A DNA stretch of 8,862 nucleotides from Peptococcaceae bacterium (GTDB lineage: Bacteria > Bacillota > Peptococcia > Peptococcales > Peptococcaceae). The stretch is taken from contig JAFOFM010000101.1 in assembly GCA_017387265.1 (NCBI GenBank), positions 1-8,862 on the forward strand, in the 5' to 3' direction. Shown here in pieces: positions 4,913 through 8,862 of this stretch. Each line of letters begins with the position of its first letter. The first letter of the stretch is position 1. The translations under genes and the position numbers were made by a program. The notes beneath the pieces are model-generated. The model was given only the letters and a program-made list of their open reading frames with translations, was not told where the DNA came from and searched no databases.

Positions 4913-6946
4913 GTGCAGACGAAAGAAAAAAAGAATCTGGAAGATTTAACCCGTATTTATACAGTACTGGCCTTTTTGGTAATCGGGATATTAATTGCTC
5001 GTCTTGCCTGGCTGCAGCTGGTAGATACAGAAATTTACGCATCCAGGGCGGATGCACAGCGTAACCGTCTGATGACGATTACTGCAACACGCGGAGATAT
5101 TATTACCAGTGATGAAAAGGTTCTGGTGACGGACAGACCAACCTATCAGCTGACTGTAGAATATCTTGCAATGCGTGTAGATGGTGAGTATGATGAGGCT
5201 TTGATCAGCCGTCTTGTAGGGATTGTGAAAGATCCGGAACTGACGGTGGAAAAAGTAAAAGAAATCTGTGATGCAAACAAAGGCTATTTATATAAGCCGG
5301 TTGTATTGAAAAAAAATCTGGATATGGCAACCGTAAGCCGTATTGAAGCAAATCGCAATAATCTTCCAGGTGTGAATGTGGAAGCTGTGCCGGAACGCAC
5401 CTATTTATATGGTACACTGGCCAGTCATGTTCTGGGGTATATTGGTGAAATTAATCAGAATGAACTGGAACAGGCCACACTTGAGGCAGAAGAGGCTGGC
5501 GAAGAAACAATTTATAAAATGGGTGACTATATCGGAAAAGTAGGGCTCGAAAATTATTACGATGAAGTCTTACGAGGCACCGATGGCTATCGGCAGGTAG
5601 AAGTAAATGCTGCCGGAAGACCGGTATCGGATGTCAGTGTTGTAGAGCCGGAAGCCGGAAATACTCTGGTGCTGACAATTGATGCGGATTTACAGATGGC
5701 TCTGGAAAATGCCCTGGACAGCACCATCGCCAGTCTGCGAAGTCAGAGCAGATCGGATAAAGCCGGTGCCGGTGCCGGTGTACTGCTTAATGTAAAAACC
5801 GGTGAGGTTCTTGCGATGGCCAGTCGCCCCGAGGATAATGTCGGTCAGCAGAATCGTGCGATTCAGGGCCGTTATATTCCGGGTTCTACGTTTAAACCGG
5901 TTACTGCTATTGCAGCTTTGGAAAGCGGAGTTACAACCGATACAGAGACTATTTATAATCCGGGGCGTTACTGGATTGCACCATTTATTAAAACCACTGC
6001 GCCAATCGGGTATTATAATCTGTATAACGGGACGGCAAAATCGGATAACGTATATTTCCAGGAAATGGGACGAAGAGCAGGCATTGATAATATCGCAAAA
6101 TATGGTAAAATGCTTGGTCTGGAAGGGCCAACCGGTATTGACCTTGCCTATGAAAGTACGGGCGAACGAGCAACGCAGGGGCTTCCAACGATAGAAAAAA
6201 GAAAGATGTATCAGGATATGGCAGCTGAAACATCAGATCTTTTATACGATAGAAGACTGGAAGTTCTGAAACAGGAAAAAGCAGAAGCGCTGGCAGGCGT
6301 AACCGATGAAAAAGAAAGAAAAAAACTGGAACGCAAATATAACAGCCAGATTGCTGTTGTAGAAAGTGAAAAACTGATTAACCACAAGTGGAGTTCGGAA
6401 TGGCATGCAGCCGATACTTTTAACGTTGCAATCGGTCAGGGGCGTCAGAATTATACCCCATTACAGCTGGCTGTTTATGTATCGGCAATTGCAAATGGCG
6501 GTACGGTATATCAGCCGTATGTTGTTAAAGAGATTCGAAACAATGCCGGTGAGGTTGTACAGACCGCTGAACCTGTTGTACGGCAGACTGCAGATATCAG
6601 TGAGGACACATTAAATAAAGTGCGTGAAGCTATGTGCAGGGTAACGGCTAACGGCGGCGGTGCATATGGTCTGTTTTCCAGTTTCCCTGCCGATATTCAG
6701 GTTGCGGCAAAAACCGGTACAGCACAGCCTGGTGGGAAAGGCTACCGGGTTGGCAATAAAGAATACTATGATGGTTTGTTTATCTGTTTTGCACCGGCTG
6801 ATGATCCGGAAGTGGCATTTGCCTGTGTAATGGAATACGGTTACAGTGGTTCCGGTTCAGCAGGGCGTGTGGCAAAAGCAGTGCTGGAGGAATATTTTCA
6901 GCTGAATAAACCTGTAACAGCACCACAAACTCAGCAGACACCATAA
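4913..6946 (+). CDS. mrdA: Penicillin-binding protein 2, class B peptidoglycan transpeptidase
   Basis: PBP2 cross-links peptidoglycan for elongation, partnered with the glycosyltransferase RodA and regulated by MreC. One membrane helix spans about residues 14-37, followed by RGDI (60-63), which opens the dimerisation (pedestal) domain. That domain includes ASHVLGYIGEIN and GKVGLENYYDEVLRG. The transpeptidase domain carries all three catalytic motifs: S325-T-F-K328 (nucleophile Ser325), S377-D-N379 and K600-T-G602. The start is GTG 4913, chosen for the strong AAAGGAG at 4898-4904 with an 8-nt gap. The 677 residues are somewhat long. The excess is a highly charged Lys/Glu-rich segment at about 427-495, between LPT and ADTFNVAIGQG. 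E. coli PBP2 has only a short Trp/Lys-rich link there. The C-terminus ends in a Gln/Thr/Pro-rich tail. Confidence 0.95.
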   Translation: MQTKEKKNLEDLTRIYTVLAFLVIGILIARLAWLQLVDTEIYASRADAQRNRLMTITATRGDIITSDEKVLVTDRPTYQLTVEYLAMRVDGEYDEALISRLVGIVKDPELTVEKVKEICDANKGYLYKPVVLKKNLDMATVSRIEANRNNLPGVNVEAVPERTYLYGTLASHVLGYIGEINQNELEQATLEAEEAGEETIYKMGDYIGKVGLENYYDEVLRGTDGYRQVEVNAAGRPVSDVSVVEPEAGNTLVLTIDADLQMALENALDSTIASLRSQSRSDKAGAGAGVLLNVKTGEVLAMASRPEDNVGQQNRAIQGRYIPGSTFKPVTAIAALESGVTTDTETIYNPGRYWIAPFIKTTAPIGYYNLYNGTAKSDNVYFQEMGRRAGIDNIAKYGKMLGLEGPTGIDLAYESTGERATQGLPTIEKRKMYQDMAAETSDLLYDRRLEVLKQEKAEALAGVTDEKERKKLERKYNSQIAVVESEKLINHKWSSEWHAADTFNVAIGQGRQNYTPLQLAVYVSAIANGGTVYQPYVVKEIRNNAGEVVQTAEPVVRQTADISEDTLNKVREAMCRVTANGGGAYGLFSSFPADIQVAAKTGTAQPGGKGYRVGNKEYYDGLFICFAPADDPEVAFACVMEYGYSGSGSAGRVAKAVLEEYFQLNKPVTAPQTQQTP

Positions 6947-7022
6947 AAGATGAAACGGATCAAATCTCAAATGGTGAGGTGCTGAAGCATTCAAATAGAA
7001 GCAGATTATGCAAATATGGTCT

Positions 7023-7028
7023 GGAGAG
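7023..7028 (+). promoter_or_regulatory. Shine-Dalgarno sequence that fixes the minC start
   Basis: GGAGAG lies 7 nt before ATG 7036. The frame is also open from GTG 6979, but that codon lacks a good ribosome site and would add 19 residues not typical of MinC. Confidence 0.6.
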
Positions 7029-7035
7029 AGTTATT

Positions 7036-7743
7036 ATGGGAGAAGCAGTAAATTTTAAAGGAAATAAAGACGGGATTGTATTACTTCTTGATTTAAGTGT
7101 AGAGTTTGAGTCTTTATGTCAGATGATTGTGCAGAAATTATGGAACTCCAGAAGTTTTCTCGGGGAGCATACAGCACTGATTGTAAATTCCGGACAGACA
7201 GCTTTAGATTCTGGACAGCAGCTGGCATTAAAAGTTTTGCTCCAGTCTTTAGGACATGAGGTAAAATATTTTGTGCCTGAGATGGCTGTATCGAAACCTG
7301 AAGAACCTGCACATTCTGAAAAACAGGAAGCAGCTGTGTCAGAGAAACAGCAGGAGCCGAAAACAGAAAAAACAATAGAACTCCCGGCAGGTTTAGGAGA
7401 TGCCATTCATTATCTGGCGGAAGGGGCTCTGGTTGTGCGCAAAAATGTACGTTCCGGGCAGAATATTTCCTATGACGGCACACTGATTGTTTTTGGTGAT
7501 GTAAATGCCGGTGCAGAACTGGTTGCGACAGGTCATATTCTGGTGCTTGGTACGCTGCGCGGTGTTGCACATGCAGGCTGTCGGGGAAATAAACAGGCAA
7601 TTGTATATGCAAACCATCTGAATTCACTGCAGCTGCGTATTGCGGATCTGATTGCACGTGCGCCGGATGGCGAAAGCAACGAGCGGCATGTGCCGGAGAT
7701 TGCCAGAATCATTGATAATCAGCTGGTAATTGAAGAAGTATAG
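7036..7743 (+). CDS. minC: Septum site-determining protein MinC
   Basis: MinC inhibits FtsZ polymerisation near the poles once MinD recruits it to the membrane. The N-terminal FtsZ-antagonising domain covers about residues 1-80 (MGEAVNFKGNKDGIVLLLDL at the start). A charged linker at about 82-114 is rich in Glu, Lys, Gln and Pro, with the near repeat SEKQEAAVSEKQQEP. The right-handed beta-helix domain that dimerises and binds MinD spans about 117-235 and contains VRSGQ (138-142), GDVNAGAELVATGHILVLG and LRGVAHAG. The length of 235 is normal. There is an 89-bp gap after mrdA and a 65-bp gap before minD. The latter holds a hairpin. Confidence 0.95.
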   Translation: MGEAVNFKGNKDGIVLLLDLSVEFESLCQMIVQKLWNSRSFLGEHTALIVNSGQTALDSGQQLALKVLLQSLGHEVKYFVPEMAVSKPEEPAHSEKQEAAVSEKQQEPKTEKTIELPAGLGDAIHYLAEGALVVRKNVRSGQNISYDGTLIVFGDVNAGAELVATGHILVLGTLRGVAHAGCRGNKQAIVYANHLNSLQLRIADLIARAPDGESNERHVPEIARIIDNQLVIEEV

Positions 7744-7748
7744 TAACA

Positions 7749-7771
7749 CCTGCTGTAAATATACAGGCAGG
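7749..7771 (+). other. Intercistronic hairpin between minC and minD
   Basis: CCTGC-TGTA (7749-7757) pairs with TACA-G (7762-7766) and GCAGG less its first base (7768-7771). This gives 9 bp with one bulged G at 7767 and the loop AATA. There is no T-run, so it is not an intrinsic terminator. It begins 6 bases after the minC stop and could mark an RNA-processing or stability site. A weak promoter-like pair, TATACA (7760-7765) and TAGAAT (7783-7788), overlaps and follows it but would leave a very short leader. Confidence 0.45.
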
Positions 7772-7808
7772 ATATCATAAGATAGAATCGAAGAATGGAG
7801 GCTTTCAC

Positions 7809-8603
7809 ATGGGTGAAGTAATTGTTGTAACATCTGGGAAAGGCGGCGTAGGTAAAACTACAACCGCTGCAAATATTGGGACAGGTTTAGCCGCACAGGG
7901 TAAAAAAGTTGTGCTGATGGATACCGATATCGGGCTGCGTAATCTGGATGTGGTTATGGGTCTGGAAAATCGTATTGTATATGATATCGTAGATATTGCC
8001 AATGGGCATTGCAAACTGAAACAGGGCATGATTAAAGATAAACGTTATCCGGATTTATATCTGATTCCAGCTGCACAGACAAAAGATAAAAATGCAGTGA
8101 CAGAGGATCAGGTTCGTGCAATCTGCAATGAACTGAAACAGGAAGTCGATTATATTATCGTTGACTGTCCTGCAGGCATTGAGCAGGGTTTCAAAAATGC
8201 GATTGCAGGTGCAGATAAAGCAATCGTAGTAACCAATCCGGAAGTATCGGCTGTACGTGACGCAGACCGTATTATTGGCTTACTGGAAGCGAATGGCTTA
8301 GGCAATCCGCAGCTGGTATTAAATCGTGTGCGTCCAAATATGGTACGCCAGGGCGATATGATGAGTGTCGACGATATTCTGGAAATCCTGGCAATCAAAC
8401 TGCTGGGTGTTATTCCGGATGATGACAACATTGTTATTTCCACAAACCGTGGGGAGCCTACAGTATTAGATCAGCAGTCCAGAGCAGGTCAGGCATATCG
8501 TAACATTGTAAAACGTATTCTGGGTGAAGATGTACCGCTGATGAATCTGGATGTTGAAGAAGGATTTTTTGCGAAACTGAAAAAACTGTTTAAAGGAAAC
8601 TAG
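7809..8603 (+). CDS. minD: Septum site-determining ATPase MinD
   Basis: MinD is a deviant Walker ATPase that dimerises with ATP, binds the membrane, recruits MinC, and is stimulated to hydrolyse ATP and detach by MinE. The deviant Walker A motif GKGGVGKTT spans residues 10-18, with signature Lys11 and catalytic Lys16. The switch region DTDIGLRNLD is at 38-47 and Walker B IIVDCPAGIE at 116-125. The C-terminal amphipathic membrane-targeting helix FFAKLKKLF (253-261) is intact. The 264 residues are typical. GGAGG (7797-7801) is 7 nt from the ATG. The stop codon overlaps the minE ribosome site, indicating tight coupling. Confidence 0.97.
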   Translation: MGEVIVVTSGKGGVGKTTTAANIGTGLAAQGKKVVLMDTDIGLRNLDVVMGLENRIVYDIVDIANGHCKLKQGMIKDKRYPDLYLIPAAQTKDKNAVTEDQVRAICNELKQEVDYIIVDCPAGIEQGFKNAIAGADKAIVVTNPEVSAVRDADRIIGLLEANGLGNPQLVLNRVRPNMVRQGDMMSVDDILEILAIKLLGVIPDDDNIVISTNRGEPTVLDQQSRAGQAYRNIVKRILGEDVPLMNLDVEEGFFAKLKKLFKGN

Positions 8604-8614
8604 GAGGACGCAAG

Positions 8615-8851
8615 ATGGCAAGCTTTTTACAACGACTGTTTGGCGGTGAAAAAGCCAGCAAAGAACTGGCAAAAGACCGCTTGAAACTTGTACTGATTCA
8701 TGACCGGGCCAGCGTATCTCCTGCTATGATGGAAAATCTGCGTCGTGATCTGGTAGAAGTAATTTCTAAATATATGCCTTCTATGCAAATATTCGGTCAT
8801 AAACTATTTAATTATATAGCAACCCTTTCATTTTCGCAAGTATTGATTTAA
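8615..8851 (+). pseudogene. minE: minE with its 3' part replaced by foreign sequence
   Basis: MinE forms the oscillating ring that displaces MinC and stimulates MinD ATPase. AGGAGG (8602-8607) overlaps the minD stop and precedes ATG 8615 by 7 nt. Residues 1-54 are canonical: an amphipathic membrane-binding start (MASFLQRLFG), then DRLKLVLIHDRASVSPAMM and DLVEVISKYM, the anti-MinCD/MinD-binding region. Homologues continue with an acidic residue and the topological-specificity beta domain, ending near residue 85-90. Here residues 55-78 (PSMQIFGHK...FSQVLI) bear no resemblance to MinE, and the frame stops at TAA 8849-8851. The change falls at or just after base 8776 and coincides with a drop to about 29% GC. 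The reading is therefore an interrupted gene, by an insertion, a rearrangement or an assembly junction. The label pseudogene is conditional on the junction being real. Confidence 0.75.
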
Positions 8852-8862
8852 GGATATAACAC
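8777..8862 (-). mobile_element. Possible end of an insertion sequence inside minE
   Basis: These 86 bases are about 29% GC, well below the adjoining genes, and carry no MinE coding sequence. On the minus strand an open frame enters from the right edge and stops at TAA (8808-8810), encoding about 17 residues that end SILAKMKGLLYN. This is followed by about 30 non-coding bases up to the junction. That layout (transposase C-terminus, short non-coding end, host gene) is what an IS end looks like. The peptide is too short to assign a family and no terminal inverted repeat can be confirmed without the other end. A chimeric contig end would look similar. Confidence 0.35.

Noticed and set aside
4554..5057. 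Minus-strand open frame of 167 codons opposite mreD and the start of mrdA
   Set aside because: It covers two confidently identified genes and their ribosome sites, and shows no protein-like motif.
6979..7035. GTG start extending minC by 19 codons
   Set aside because: It has no convincing ribosome site, and the added residues do not resemble MinC. ATG 7036 has GGAGAG at proper spacing.
7055..7657. Minus-strand open frame of 200 codons opposite minC
   Set aside because: It is long but lies entirely antisense to a well-supported minC. It is rich in His, Gln, Pro and Ser, as expected from antisense reading, and has no family motif.

Overview
The window looks like a housekeeping region of a Gram-negative-type (diderm) Firmicute, most likely a member of the Negativicutes. 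This rests on three things: the gene order maf-radC-mreBCD-mrdA-minC-minD-minE, the presence of minE beside Firmicute-type maf-radC-mreB, and a Firmicute-style redox repressor Rex. The order extends the Bacillus subtilis maf-radC-mreBCD-minCD cluster with a class B penicillin-binding protein (PBP2) and minE. Base composition is moderate (roughly mid-40s % GC by eye) and the genes have canonical Shine-Dalgarno sequences. The exact genus cannot be read from the sequence.

Layout, left to right. Bases 2-91 are the last 29 codons of an unidentified gene. A clear promoter at 123-151, with two TTGTGAA Rex-type half-sites just upstream, drives rex (177-815), which ends at a strong terminator (854-880). 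The following 330-bp gap is not empty. It holds an AT-rich inverted repeat, an extended -10 promoter, and a compact two-hairpin transcript ending in a near-perfect intrinsic terminator (about 952-1033), which I read as an unclassified small RNA. A second extended -10 promoter (1136-1164) then drives maf.

From 1212 to the end all genes lie on the + strand and are tightly packed: maf (NTP pyrophosphatase), radC (JAMM-fold protein), mreB, mreC and mreD (elongation machinery), mrdA/PBP2 (transpeptidase), and minC, minD and minE (division-site selection). MreBCD and PBP2 form the core of the elongasome that synthesises lateral wall peptidoglycan. MinCDE keeps the FtsZ ring away from the poles. The operon therefore couples cell shape to division placement.

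The most unusual points are at the right edge and in the gap. minE is intact through its MinD-binding helix (residues 1-54, to base 8776). It then runs abruptly into about 86 bp of much more AT-rich DNA (about 29% GC) that encodes no MinE-like sequence, consistent with an insertion-sequence end, a rearrangement or an assembly junction. PBP2 carries a highly charged insertion of about 55-70 residues between its SxN and KTG motifs. I see no novel defence or mobile system with cargo; apart from these points the window is ordinary core genome.
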